In this document: positions 22,693-32,429 of the stretch, piece after piece
Layout of the letters: each line of letters begins with the position of its first letter
How positions within the stretch are numbered: the first letter of the stretch is position 1
Assembly (NCBI RefSeq): GCF_036588685.1
Contig: NC_086374.1
Coordinates: forward strand, 26,342,886-26,406,885
Direction: 5' to 3'
DNA from: Mytilus trossulus
Taxonomy: Eukaryota; Mollusca; Bivalvia; Mytilida; Mytilidae
Length of the DNA stretch: 64,000 nt
The notes under the pieces: model-generated
Told to the model about the DNA's origin: nothing
Databases searched by the model: none
What the model saw: the letters and a program-made list of their open reading frames with translations, nothing else
Program-made: the position numbers and the translations under genes

Positions 22693-23028
22693 CTACATGT
22701 TAGCCTGTTTCCTCCATACTACATGGATCAGGGTGTGCTCATCGTCTTCCCGGTAAAGAATTGGATTTTGCTGAACTATCTTCTCGTCAAGAATTGCATT
22801 TTGCTGAACTAGATACCGTGTTCGCTTAAGAAAGATTTCAAAGAGACACACAAGAAGAAATTTCATCTCCTCGTTTATCCGAAACAATCTGCATAATGGA
22901 AGGCACAATTTGAAATCTCCTAAACCATTATTGACGACACGTCGACCCCTTGAAATTCTGTAGTTTTGGTTGCGTTGTTCTATTGTAAAGCCCTTTTGTA
23001 AATACGGTGTCACGTGAAACGTGCACAA
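22693..23028 (-). other. Unassigned minus-strand open frame, 111 codons
   Basis: The longest ordinary ORF in this part of the window, with an ATG start at 23028. The translation has a duplicated element (YLVQQNAILDEKI then VQQNPILYREDDE), which reflects an imperfect DNA repeat of AATTG.ATTTTGCTGAACTA near 22757 and 22794. I recognise no domain. It lies in a STRA6-like intron in antisense orientation. It could be chance, or a fragment of an uncharacterised repeat. Confidence 0.2.
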
Positions 23029-23164
23029 AACAAACGCATCATCTCTTAGAAAAAAAGAGACATATTAAAGTCATTGTTTCAATTCAGACTCATCAAATAC
23101 TAGTATATGACAGTCCCCGGACAACCGATTTCTCCCTCATAAAAATGACACGGATGATTTTTTT

Positions 23165-23790
23165 TATCAAACTCATAAATGGAAAATAAACTGACAACGT
23201 CATTGCTAAAAATAAAAAGGACAAACCGACAAACAATAGTTCACATAACACAACTAAGAAATCTAAAAAAATAAACAACACGAACCGCACCACAATCTAG
23301 GGTGTGATATTAGGTGCTACGGTAAGGTAAACAGATCCTTCACCATATATGACACCCGTCGTGTTGCCTATGAGATAACAAAGCCGGTAAATATTCTAAT
23401 GTGGTAGGTCACATACATGAATTGGAAGGGGATTGTAGTTACGACGTAAGGAACATATCCGATATCAGATGTTAAACGGTTATTCCATAACGGTCAACCA
23501 ACTCGTGATGGCGTCCGTAAAATTTACGATGGATGATTTTAACTTCATCATTTGGAACTTTTGGTTTGATAGCTTCCTTTTGAGCAGCAACCTTCTATCA
23601 AGAAAATCATGATAGGAAATACAAGCACGGGAATATTGTATCAATTGGGAGATATATACACCGTATGCAGGTGCTGCTGGAATGTTGTTACTTAGAAATG
23701 GATTAGATAAATTAGATAGCTGAAATCATCTCTTTTGTCGTAATATTTTGTGTTCAATAAACCCTCATTGTTAACTTCTAGATGTTAGTC
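23165..23790 (-). pseudogene. Retroelement RT C-terminal region plus tail, minus copy
   Basis: Reverse complement of the arrangement at 16770-17495. The RT-tail part is at 23400-23790 (TCACAAGTTGGTTGACCG-like and GATAGAAGG-like blocks, inverse of FYGRHYELVDRYG and FLDR). The repeat E tail is at 23165-23340 (inverse of TTGTCAGTTTATTTTC and CACGAACC). The order is again RT then tail, independently confirming that the two belong to one element. Confidence 0.7.
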
Positions 23791-23794
23791 AAGA

Positions 23795-24629
23795 TATGAG
23801 GCTTGTTTATTGTTAATTGTTATGAAGAATACCATAGTTTACTCCCTAAATGCAACCTGTTTGCCGTTGAGAGTGTAACAGGATATGGGACATTCCAATG
23901 GTTCTTGAATTCCTCAACTTTTGGTCTCCAGTTTGACATTTTGACAGACCTCAGTCACGTTTATGCATATGGTGTAGTCGGCTACTCTAAACCGATAACG
24001 AAGAGTTTAGTATTTATCACCAGTTGTCAGGAATCACAGTCGTGAAAATAACGAGGTAAAACCTGATACTCTTGCTAGCAACAGAGTAATTCGATAGTAT
24101 AGCATTTAGCAGCATCCAAACACAGTCTTGTGATATTCAAATAATATCGGGTTTGATCATGGTTTGTTCGTATGTATAATCGTACTGGGAAATTATCGTT
24201 AATACGGCATTAGCGCAGAAGGACTGCGTGGTAAGACACAAAAACCACGTCGTCATGAAATGCCAATTCGTGCGTAGAAGCAGCGTATGAATGTCTTGAT
24301 AGCCTTCGGATTGATTGCAGTTTTTAACGAACCTGATACGCCTGTTCAGTTTATAGAGATAGCAGAAAGCGTAGTAGATTTTCATCCACTGTGAAGGTGA
24401 CTTTAAAATAACTTTAATTGTAACGCAAGTATTTTTTTTATTACCATGTATATTATCTGTTTACTCCTTGGTTTTGATTGTTATTTGTCATTCTCCTCCA
24501 TTTCAGGCATTTGCAAATTATTTTCAGTAATGTGAAACTGTATCTAATCATATAATTGTATACACTATAAATATTTTAACGACAACGATATTCGAAAACG
24601 CAATTCACATTATATTATTCTTATTTTAG
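23795..24629. other. Intron sequence with unrecognised open frames
   Basis: Two modest open frames (23803-24045 plus, 24137-24385 minus) have no recognisable domain. Base composition is a little less AT-rich than its surroundings near 24000-24330, so an unknown repeat is possible. No splice-bounded STRA6-like exon was found here. Confidence 0.25.
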
Positions 24630-24678
24630 GCAGCAAGTTTACGCTATTCGGGTACACAGATTGCATACTTAATATGGT
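24630..24678 (+). CDS. stra6: STRA6-like exon (partial-model residues 170-186)
   Basis: A 49-bp exon between acceptor TCTTATTTTAG and donor GTAAGT. Reads AASLRYSGTQIAYLIW plus one carried base. It corresponds to the human segment IFCWMSFSAYQTAFICLG, the start of a membrane helix (the A-YQ-A/TQIAY pattern). It was found because the frame from 21096 (phase 0) must be continued and the next exon needs one carried base. Both conditions are met. Confidence 0.82.
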
Positions 24679-24759
24679 GTAAGTAAGCGTAAATAAAGAC
24701 AATAGAAACCTATCGCTACCGCAAGAAAACAAATCCGTGATACATACTTAAACAGAGAG

Positions 24760-24975
24760 AACCACGTCAACTATAAGAGGTTAAAACGGGACACAGAAAC
24801 ACTGAAGTGCAACAAAAACAAACGCCAACAAGCATAGATTCGAACTATTTGATAAAAAATGCCATATTCCTGAATTTGTACAAATATTTTTAGAAATGAT
24901 GGTTTGTTTAATCTTCCCCAATTTGCTAACCGAAACCTCCCGCTTATATGGCTATGTTAAAAAAACCGCAACTAG
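24760..24975 (+). repeat. Diverged dispersed repeat F-like copy
   Basis: Contains ATGCCATATTCCTGAATTTG and a diverged ...CCTCCCGCTTATATGGCTATG block, which match the central part of repeat F and the copy at 33830-33960. Confidence 0.45.
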
Positions 24976-24999
24976 GACCCTTTATAGCTTGTTGATCGG

Positions 25000-25118
25000 T
25001 GTGAGCAAAGGCTCCGTGTTGAAGGCCGTACACTAACCTATAATGGTTTACTTTTATGAATTGTTATTCGGATGGAGTGTTGTCTCAATGGCACTCACAC
25101 CACATCTTCCTATACCTC
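25000..25118 (-). repeat. Dispersed repeat B, minus orientation
   Basis: GAGCAAAGGCTCCGTGTTGA, AGGCCGTACACTAACCTATA and TCAATGGCACTCACACCACA are the reverse complement of the repeat at 42546-42740. Confidence 0.8.
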
Positions 25119-25130
25119 AGAACACTCAGT

Positions 25131-25506
25131 AAATAATATAATATAGAGCCGTGGTGTAGTGGTTAGTGCATCGGACTACTAACACAAAGGTTCCTGGTTC
25201 GATTCCCGTTTAGGATGAAAATTTCAGGAACTCAATTTTCGACTCTCCCTTGACACCATTTGCGAGTATGGTTTTGAGGAAACGATGAAAGTCCGTCGGA
25301 CGGGGACGATAAATGGCTGGCCCGTGTTAAGAGAGAGCCATATCTCTTGCACGTTAAAGACACCCTTGTAGATTTCGAAAAAGAGAAGGCTAATGCCGCT
25401 ACAAGGCAGCACTCGCACCCGAAAAGTGGAAAGGGATTAATATAAGTTGTAAAACTTGTTTCCCAACCCACTATAAATAAATATGTTTTAATTAAATAAT
25501 ATAATA
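25131..25506 (+). mobile_element. tRNA-derived SINE with 13-bp target duplication
   Basis: The head contains a pol III A box (TGGTGTAGTGG at about 25150) and a B box (GGTTCGATTCC at about 25195) with tRNA-like spacing. The body includes GTTAAAGACACCCTTGTAG, AAGAGAAGGCTAATGCCGC and GGCAGCACTCGCACCCGAAA. The direct repeat AAATAATATAATA at 25131-25143 and 25494-25506 flanks a 350-bp element that ends AATATGTTTTAATT. This is a complete SINE of recent enough insertion to keep its duplication. It resembles molluscan tRNA-SINEs with a conserved central domain, but I cannot assign the family without a search. Confidence 0.88.
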
Positions 25507-25514
25507 GACCTAAC

Positions 25515-25930
25515 AACATGCAAAAAGTAAAATCACAAAAAAACTGAACTCAGAGGAAAATCAATTTGGAAAGTCCCTAATCACATGGCAAAATCAAGTG
25601 ACAAACACATAAACACATAAAAACGAATGGACAAGAACGGTCATATTCCTGACTTGGTACAGGTATTTTCAAGTGTAGAAAATGGTGAATTAAACCTGGT
25701 TTTATAGCTCTTTACCTCTCACTTTGTTGACAGTCTTATCAAGATCTGTTATATTTACAATGATGCGTGAACTAAACAGACATAATAAGTAAAAAAGTCA
25801 AAATATGGGTACAGCTGTCATCTTATAACAATTTTAAATGGAACAATTTAACAGAACACAAAAACATCTATCGACAAACACATTCATTACTTCGCGTGAG
25901 TGACGTCAGAAAATGGTATACGCCACATTT
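25515..25930 (+). repeat. Dispersed repeat F
   Basis: Begins with CAAAAAGTAAAATCACAAAA and contains CTGAACTCAGAGGAAAATCA, GGTCATATTCCTGACTTGGT and GTGACGTCAGAAAATGGTAT. Other copies are at 37731, 44400 and, inverted, 15430. It starts just after the SINE. Confidence 0.85.
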
Positions 25931-25934
25931 ATAA

Positions 25935-26905
25935 ACAACAGAATGACAACAAACATTCATTTTTGACGACACAACAGGACAAAACAAATTTTGAGGTAAT
26001 TTTGTGCAACTTCATACAATTATTACTACAACATTTGTTCAATTAATTATCATAATTATAAAAGTTGGTGCTTTATCAAATCAAAATAGCTGCCATTCGA
26101 GTTTATAGGTCCGCTTTGTGGTACAAAAGCTGTGCATTTGTCTTTTAGAAAAATGTAATGCATACTCTAGCTTTATAAAATTATTTATTTATCATAACGC
26201 GCACTCATGTTAAAATAGTTAAGGGTTATATCTCACCACCATGTTGACGATGCAACTGATGAGAACATTCATGCAATAATGTATCCTAAAACTAGTTGAT
26301 GTATTTCTCGTGATAGAGACTGTTCAATATATCAATCAATATTTGTAAGAGGCATTGACCGGCATAAGCTAAATTGTGTATGTTCAAAATTGTATATGCT
26401 CATATTTTCCAATTGTTTGTAAATGAGCGCATTGAAAATCCTGGGTATAAAACTTTCCTCAGTCCTTGTAGTACAATATTTGAGCTCCAAACATTGAATA
26501 CAATTTAAATTCTGAGTTTTCTTTATTATATTTGCATTTGATTTTTTTTATGACCATTTTAACTGGTATCTTTGACAACAATGTATTTATCATTATCATA
26601 ACTTCGATAATTTTCTTTAATTTTCGTGTTTTTTTTCTCCAGCTTATCAATGTGATTTTGTTTTTTATTTAAAAGTTTTGTTTTCCAATGGAATGAATCT
26701 CTGTGAAAGGAAGGATCATAACAAGGCTAAGTAAAAAGAATGCAACTCACCGAAAACTTCATAAAAATAATATAGGCAGTATTCCTCATGAATAAAGAGA
26801 AAGAGCGAAACCGTTTCCGTTTGTTGTTATTTTCTGATGATGGTTTTAAAAACTTACCAATCAAAAAGACATATACAAAATCAATCATTATTCTAATTTA
26901 TTTCA
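25935..26905. other. Intron sequence, no feature seen
   Basis: AT-rich, with no recognised repeat or exon until the acceptor at 26906. Confidence 0.3.
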
Positions 26906-26906
26906 G

Positions 26907-27024
26907 GTTACTTATTACTTCTTCTGATAGTATTGATAGCATGCATTGCGATTGCCTACATTGTAGTTTTGCCTCTAATGGGAAAGGTCCCATTTTCGTT
27001 TTTCAATCCAGTTCTTATTTTTCT
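26907..27024 (+). CDS. stra6: STRA6-like exon (partial-model residues 186-225)
   Basis: Acceptor AATTTATTTCAG, donor GTGAGT. Completes the split codon and reads YLLLLLIVLIACIAIAYIVV, LPLMGKVPFSFFNPVLIF, then two carried bases. A long membrane helix is followed by a short polar link and the start of the next helix. This matches human [20 protein letters not shown], then MPVLHGRNLLLF in layout and spacing. Confidence 0.88.
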
Positions 27025-27029
27025 GTGAG

Positions 27030-27786
27030 TATAAAGCATAGAGAATTGAATTATAAGTGGTGAACAGAATTTAAACGTATGGTCTATATTGTTTTACAGT
27101 AGTCATGTATCAATAAGTATGTTATATATAAAAAAAAAAAGGTGTTACATGAATATATGTATCATTTTCAAAACCTTTTACACATAAAATTTCTTTAACT
27201 GAGCAGATTTTCTTCAGCATGAAACAAAATATTCAACATTTAAAAAAAAACTAGAAACATGATTAATCATATACTAAACGCTTAAGTGCATCAACAGTTA
27301 GCAATCTGACGCTAGGAACAATGATTAGAGTATAAGGGTCCAAATAGTATTTTTTGCAGCAATATAGAAAAAAATAACATTTATAACATTCACCGATTCG
27401 ACATCTTGTAGGAACAATGATAAAGATAAGTAATATTTAAAGGGAATTCATATATGATCTGAACAGACAAAAGTGTATATGAATTTCTTTACTATTTCCT
27501 AAGTTTTATACTATAACTAAACAAAGTGACGATTTCGCAGTTTTGACTTTTTGCTAAATATGTTAGCATACCTTGTATGTTACAATCTATAAACAGAAAA
27601 TATGGTCCAAAATCTATTCCAATTGTAGGTAACATAATTTCTTTAATAGTTACTAGGACTTAATTTTAGAATAAACTAACTATCCCAGAAAATTAAACAT
27701 ATCTCTAATATTGGTTTGGTGTTTCAGTGTCGTAGTATCCCTCCAATTCTTTTTTTATTCATACTTTTTATCCTTGTCATTTTCAG
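27030..27786. other. Intron with an upstream decoy acceptor
   Basis: The last 60 bp are pyrimidine-rich. They contain a first AG at 27726-27727 as well as the AG used at 27785-27786. No repeat recognised. Confidence 0.5.
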
Positions 27787-27918
27787 ACCATTGATGCTAA
27801 TGAATTTCGGCTTTAAAAAACTGCAAATCTTCTTATCAAGAAGATTCTTTCTACAGGATTTTTCTGTCATGATGCCTAAAGGGTTAAAGACTCAGAAAGC
27901 GCTTGCGTTGGATAATAT
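27787..27918 (+). CDS. stra6: STRA6-like exon (partial-model residues 225-269)
   Basis: Reads (L)PLMLMNFGFKKLQIFLSRRF, then FLQDFSVMMPKGLKTQKALA and LDN with two carried bases. The start at 27787 (after TCATTTTCAG) was chosen because it joins the preceding exon in frame. The upstream AG at 27727 would shift the frame and meet TGA at 27792-27794. With the chosen start the distance from the PLM motif to RRFFLQD equals that in human STRA6 (MPVLHG to WVFLETHDG) within a few residues. The LALDN end corresponds to the human LTNRR, where a cytosolic segment leads into the last bundle. Donor GTAAGT. Confidence 0.85.
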
Positions 27919-27919
27919 G

Positions 27920-29144
27920 TAAGTTTCTGATTTTGTTTAATATACTCGTAGCTGAAATAAATGTGTCCCATTTGTTTATGGTTTAGACGTCGTTGGGATA
28001 TCTACTTTTTTACGGATGTCATCGCGAGTAAGTTGACTGTTCACAAAAATTTGATTCACAGATGACGACGAAATTAAAAAATCAATCGAATCAATATCAA
28101 GGATTGACATTTTTTTTATATCAACAACAATCGGACATTCCTAAGGAGAACCAATTTTTTTTATTACAGAAAACTTACAATGTCCTTATCCGTCATAAGT
28201 TACCACACCTTGTCATCTAGGACCCTGTTTATACTTGTGAAAAAGATTTATTTCCCCTGAAATCGATCAGAAAAGGGAACGGTCTTGCTTGTGCAAATAT
28301 AAAAAGTAAAACACAAAAATACTAAATTCCGAGGAAAGTTCAATAGGAAAGTCCCTTATAAATGCAGACTGATATTTTAAGAACGATTCAAATAAAGATC
28401 GATTGAATTTCGTACATGAGTTAACGGGGCCATATGATTCCTCTCAGTTTTGACTGATATAAAGGATAAGGATACGGATATATTACTGTTACATATAAGA
28501 CGAAATTTCGACATATTGAAGTATAATTAAGCCGTTTGTTAGAGTGGACACAGGATTTTTTTTACATAAACCGAGTTAATCGACACACATTTTTTTTGTT
28601 CTTTACATTTTTTAAAAATATTACATTTTATATTAATATTTGAAATCAGCACATTGCAATATAAAAAATAGTTTTCAACATTGTCATCCGTGTATACTTT
28701 TTTGTATTCATAATTGAAACATACCATAATTTTATTTTTAGATAACTTAAGTTAGGTTGCCTTTAAATTCAATTAAAGGGGTGTATACTTTAACGATATT
28801 TTGACTTCGCATAGTTGGTCCTGCTAATAAAAAAAAATTCTTGCACTACTTGTAGCTTTATAAAAAATTAGGAATGTATAATTTTTATGATATTTTTTAC
28901 CAACATAATTTCACTATTTTGGACAAAAGGTTATTTAAGTTTATGAGATCTGGAACTCCTTGAATTACATCTTATAAAAATATTTTGTCTTACAATTTTT
29001 ATACAGATAACAAAAGGCATGCTGAAATGCTCTGCAAACTAATGTTTAACCTGTCTTTACATGTTTACGAAATTGATATGGCTTTTCTAGTGATGCGCAT
29101 TGTGACATTATTAAGTTATAACTTTTGTCATATTTTTTCTTCAG
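27920..29144. other. Intron with a repeat F fragment at about 28305-28375
   Basis: AAAAAGTAAAACACAAAAAT, then CCGAGGAAAGTTCAATAGGA, at 28305-28375 is a truncated repeat F. The remainder is AT-rich without recognised features. Confidence 0.45.
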
Positions 29145-29308
29145 AAAAGTGTTCAACATATTGTCCTTCTTCATGTTCTTCTTCCACGTCATCATTGGAG
29201 TTGTTGGCTGTCTTAGTCGGATTATGATTGGTCTCGCTATTGGTTTAATATCCCTTGCCAGGTTAGATAGGTGTATGCTTCCGATGGGATTTGAGAAGTT
29301 TGACAAAG
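29145..29308 (+). CDS. stra6: STRA6-like exon (partial-model residues 269-324)
   Basis: Acceptor TTTTTCTTCAG, donor GTAAAT. Reads KVFNILSFFMFFFHVIIGVV, GCLSRIMIGLAIGLISLARL, then DRCMLPMGFEKFDK and one carried base. This is the strongest family match. Human STRA6 has [40 protein letters not shown], then LSLLPPRAATLDPG at the same place. The conserved order is a helix, a small-residue turn, R..., a second helix, then (M)D...LP and D.G. This is the final membrane segment before the cytosolic tail. Confidence 0.92.
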
Positions 29309-29309
29309 G

Positions 29310-29950
29310 TAAATTTTTATTAATAAATATTTAAATCGTATTTCGATGGGTTCTTCGACAATGTTCATGAGGTCATTATACGTAAAGATCAAAATTCATC
29401 TTAATGAGATCAATAAGGACATAAACCACAAACTCAAATTTAAACAAGACCATACAACAAAGTATGTAACGGCGGAAACTAAAAAAACCCAAACACTATT
29501 TTATTTTCGATAAACGTTACAAAAAGCAATTTCAGCCGGCAAAAACCAATCACTTCATTCATTTGACAATACTCGTAATAACTAAAAGAATAACAAGTGA
29601 AAATACGTACAGTATCAGTTGAAAGTTTAGGTATGGAAAAAATAATGAAAGAGCTACGTTAAATCCCCCCTGACTTTATTACATATTACTTGTTAAACAA
29701 TTTTTCAATCTACTTTTAAATACACACTATCACAGTGTCATGTGTGTACTTCAAGGTTCTAAAATCAATATGATTAAGCCGAAAACCATATCCAACACGT
29801 AAGAAGATATATCAAAAATAAAATTATGTTTGACGTAAAATTGTATTTAGTCTTTTTGAAGTTCATGTTGATTTAGGACGTCCTTTTCTGGCCACAATTT
29901 ACCAAAAAAAAGAAGGAAATTAGCAGTATATTTGATAAGATTCTTGTTCT
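29310..29950. other. Intron sequence, no feature seen
   Basis: AT-rich; no recognised repeat. Confidence 0.3.
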
Positions 29951-29954
29951 TATT

Positions 29955-30330
29955 CTGAAGAGCAGAAAACAGCCGAAGTCCACACTAAGGTCCTCAATAC
30001 AGCGAGAAAATGCCGCACCCAGAGGCGTGCTTCAAGTGACACCTAAACAAAAACAGTGACTTATAACAGAATATGTACTTACATGGGCAACATGAAAGTT
30101 GGTCTTAGTACAAGAACTTGCTACCTTTTCGATGCATCTGATGCTAGACCCAGGATTTTGCAGAAGTGTGTGTTGCTTAGTCTTTGGGTTCTGTGCAATG
30201 ATTTGTTTTTGTTGACTTGTATTTTTCATTGTTTTTCTTCTTGGTTATGGTATTATGATATTAGATTTCTGTGGGTTATTTTTATTTCCCGTTTATTTCT
30301 TTTCTTTTATTTTGTTGTCATCGTCAAGAC
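29955..30330 (+). repeat. Repeat C fragment followed by diverged repeat E tail
   Basis: 29955-30050 contains AACAGCCGAAGTCCACACTA, CCTCAATACAGCGAGAAAAT and CACCCAGAGGCGTGCTTCAA (repeat C). 30105-30330 contains GAACTTGCTACCTTTTCGAT and TGTGTGTTGCTTAGTCTTTG (repeat E tail, strongly diverged). Confidence 0.6.
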
Positions 30331-30829
30331 GATCTGGTTGAATTTTTTAGAAATTAAATTTGCGTAAACGTTCAGAAGAATTCCGTTTAAAGCTATGACA
30401 CTACGGAACATGACGAGACACAAATTATCTCATTTATAAAGTAAATCATATAAATGGGCCTAACACAACAGTGCATTTCTAGTCGGACAGATGAAACGGG
30501 CGAAAGGCATGATATTAATGTCATGCCGATTTATGATGGCGAAAGATGTATATAGATGACTTGACTTTTTGTATGGATATCATTGAAAAATAACCACAAC
30601 TTATCAGTATGTTAATCAGTGGATGTTCACCCCTGTAATGTTTAAAATAAGATTTTGAATAAGACAAATCGTTGCAAAACACAATTTCAGTATTGAAGTC
30701 TATCTAATATTTATGTCTTGTTAAGACGGAAGGCATGTGCATCATAGTATTATTATAGTCGGTGTTCAAATGATTGATTAGCGATCATTATCATACTGAA
30801 TTTTTATAATCAACATTATTAATTTTCAG

Positions 30830-31122
30830 GTTATTCGACTTATCTTGGTATGTTAATGGTAGAAGTTCATCACAGAAATCCAGTTGCGTCAGTATTTTGT
30901 AACGAATTACTACTTATCAACAAAGAAAAAGGGTGTGCTAATGTGTTACTAACACCTGTCAATGACAAACGCGGAAATGTCGAAACAAAAAGCCAAAAAT
31001 ACAGACGTATTTGCCGTAAATGGGCTAAGCTATACACACTCATTAACAACCCATCGGTCAGACGTAGTTATGTGGATCGAAAATCAGAATGTTCAATCGA
31101 ACATGTCGAAATCGCCATGTAG
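30830..31122 (+). CDS. stra6: STRA6-like terminal exon (partial-model residues 324-420) with stop
   Basis: Acceptor TTAATTTTCAG, stop TAG at 31120-31122. Begins (G)YSTYLGMLMVEVHHRNPVAS, matching human [20 protein letters not shown], and ends KWAKLYTLINNPSVRRSY, matching human RWGLAYTLLHNPTLQVFRK. The latter corresponds to the C-terminal amphipathic helix of STRA6, reported to bind calmodulin in the vertebrate protein. Between them is a variable basic segment (residues about 350-390). The gene product is expected at the plasma membrane, exchanging retinol with an extracellular carrier. Whether the mussel protein uses an RBP-like partner cannot be told from this sequence. It could equally be called STRA6L/RBPR2-like. 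Confidence 0.92.
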
Positions 31123-31380
31123 TTGAAAGAAGGAAGTTCATAAAGGAGTGGAATTGTTGTAATTTGGAAATGGTCGTTACTTCAAGGATTATTAACAAAA
31201 CTTACAGAGAAAATTGAGAGATAAAGTTATTATTTGATTAGGAAACGTGGTTTTTATTATTCATATATATGTTTTCATATCATATCTACCTCCGGGTATG
31301 AGTAAATGATATAGGTTCATGTATCAAATAATTTGTTGGCTCTAAAGCTTTTGATTATTATGTGAAGTTTTTTGTTTAGT
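31123..31380 (+). other. Probable 3' UTR and flank of the STRA6-like gene
   Basis: AT-rich sequence after the stop. No canonical AATAAA was seen; GATAAA at about 31219 is the nearest variant. The end of the transcript is unknown. Confidence 0.4.
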
Positions 31381-31381
31381 A

Positions 31382-32046
31382 TTACATCCCAGCTCCTTTT
31401 TCTAACAGGGGTGATTTGAGCCGGATCACCCCTACCAGATCACCCCAGTTTGAGTGTCTTTGTTATGCATGCTTTCTTTTTTCTGTAACATTTTGGCAGG
31501 AATGTTAAATCCACCATTAAACTTTAATTATACGTAAAAGACTATCTTTTAAAACTCACGTAGAAAAATCTAGTGAATATGCTCGGATTCGAACCCAAGC
31601 CCTTTAGCATATCAAGCCACGACATATACCAATACACCAGATCGACTGGATACGAACCAAAAGTAATTTACAATACTTAAAGGAAGCAAGATCTTTTTAT
31701 AAATTGAATGAGTTGGCAGACCTTTAATCAGAGTGGTTTAAACCTTTTTCGTTCATAACTGAGTTGTCAGACTGATTGTTCAATTTGATTTTAGACTTTT
31801 TTGGGGGCGAGTCGGTAAAACAAGAGAGGGGCGATTTTTTTATGAAGTGGCGATATAGTGTGAGCCAATTGGCAAGTGGAGCGAGTTGACATTGTTAGAT
31901 ATCTACTCATTGTGTTTGGGGGGTCATAAAAGGTATATATCATATAGTAATATATAAAGTATATTATAATGATTGTAAGGCGTTCTAAACTAGATTTTAT
32001 AAATTGTCAATGGTTTTTCGTCTAATCTAAAACAGCTGGGATGTAA
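31382..32046. mobile_element. Possible short-TIR element, 665 bp
   Basis: TTACATCCCAGCT at 31382-31394 is exactly inverted at 32034-32046. The interior has a small hairpin (AGGGGTGAT...ATCACCCCT at 31408-31436) and a tRNA-like segment on the minus strand. No target duplication was seen, and 13 bp alone could be chance. Similar CTTACACCCCAGCT sequence occurs at 32250. Confidence 0.4.
31575..31655 (-). repeat. tRNA-like segment (SINE head or tRNA pseudogene)
   Basis: On the minus strand a B-box-perfect GGTTCGAATCC (about 31588-31598) lies downstream of an A-box-like TGGTGTATTGG (about 31636-31646), at roughly tRNA spacing. The T-arm stem has a mismatch and no clean cloverleaf forms, so a functional tRNA is unlikely. 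Confidence 0.4.
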
Positions 32047-32049
32047 AAT

Positions 32050-32314
32050 AGTTATCCCACTACGACTTGGTATGTCAGTGTTAGATCAGCCTCCGGCTTA
32101 AACAAGGTTTAAAGGGACATTAGCGATGATATATTTAAAACAAAATCTTAAGTATATTTTTTTTGTTCAGTGAATATATATCATGTATAAAGTGGACGTG
32201 TTTCCCTCGGTTATAAAGTTTAAATTCCATTATAGTTTAATGTTAACTTACACCCCAGCTCTATTGTTATACTTCATAGTTTCTATTTTTGAAACACGTG
32301 TAAATTGAATAGAC
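32050..32314. other. Repeat-like AT-rich sequence
   Basis: 32190-32300 shares ATGTTAACTTACACCCCAGC and TATACTTCATAGTTT-like blocks with 41260-41360 (ATGTTAAATTCCAGCTTTAT, GTACTTCGAAG). It is probably another dispersed family. Confidence 0.35.
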
Positions 32315-32426
32315 CTATTGTTACGAATAACAATGGATTTTGACCACAGGCTGTGACAAGCGGGGTTTCTGGAAATCCCTGCTTCTACATCCCGCAAAGA
32401 AAGTCCATTGTTATTCGTAACAATAG
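32315..32426. repeat. Foldback palindrome with 23-bp perfect arms
   Basis: CTATTGTTACGAATAACAAT plus GGA at 32315-32337 is exactly inverted at 32404-32426. The 66-bp centre is GC-richer (GTGACAAGCGGGGTTTCTGG). Each arm is itself partly palindromic (ATTGTTA...TAACAAT). Confidence 0.85.
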
Positions 32427-32429
32427 AAA

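Noticed and set aside
27716..27786. Frame CRSIPPILFLFILFILVIF as part of the STRA6-like exon
   Set aside because: It would break the phase with the preceding exon and lengthen the protein relative to the family; it is better read as the pyrimidine tract of the intron.
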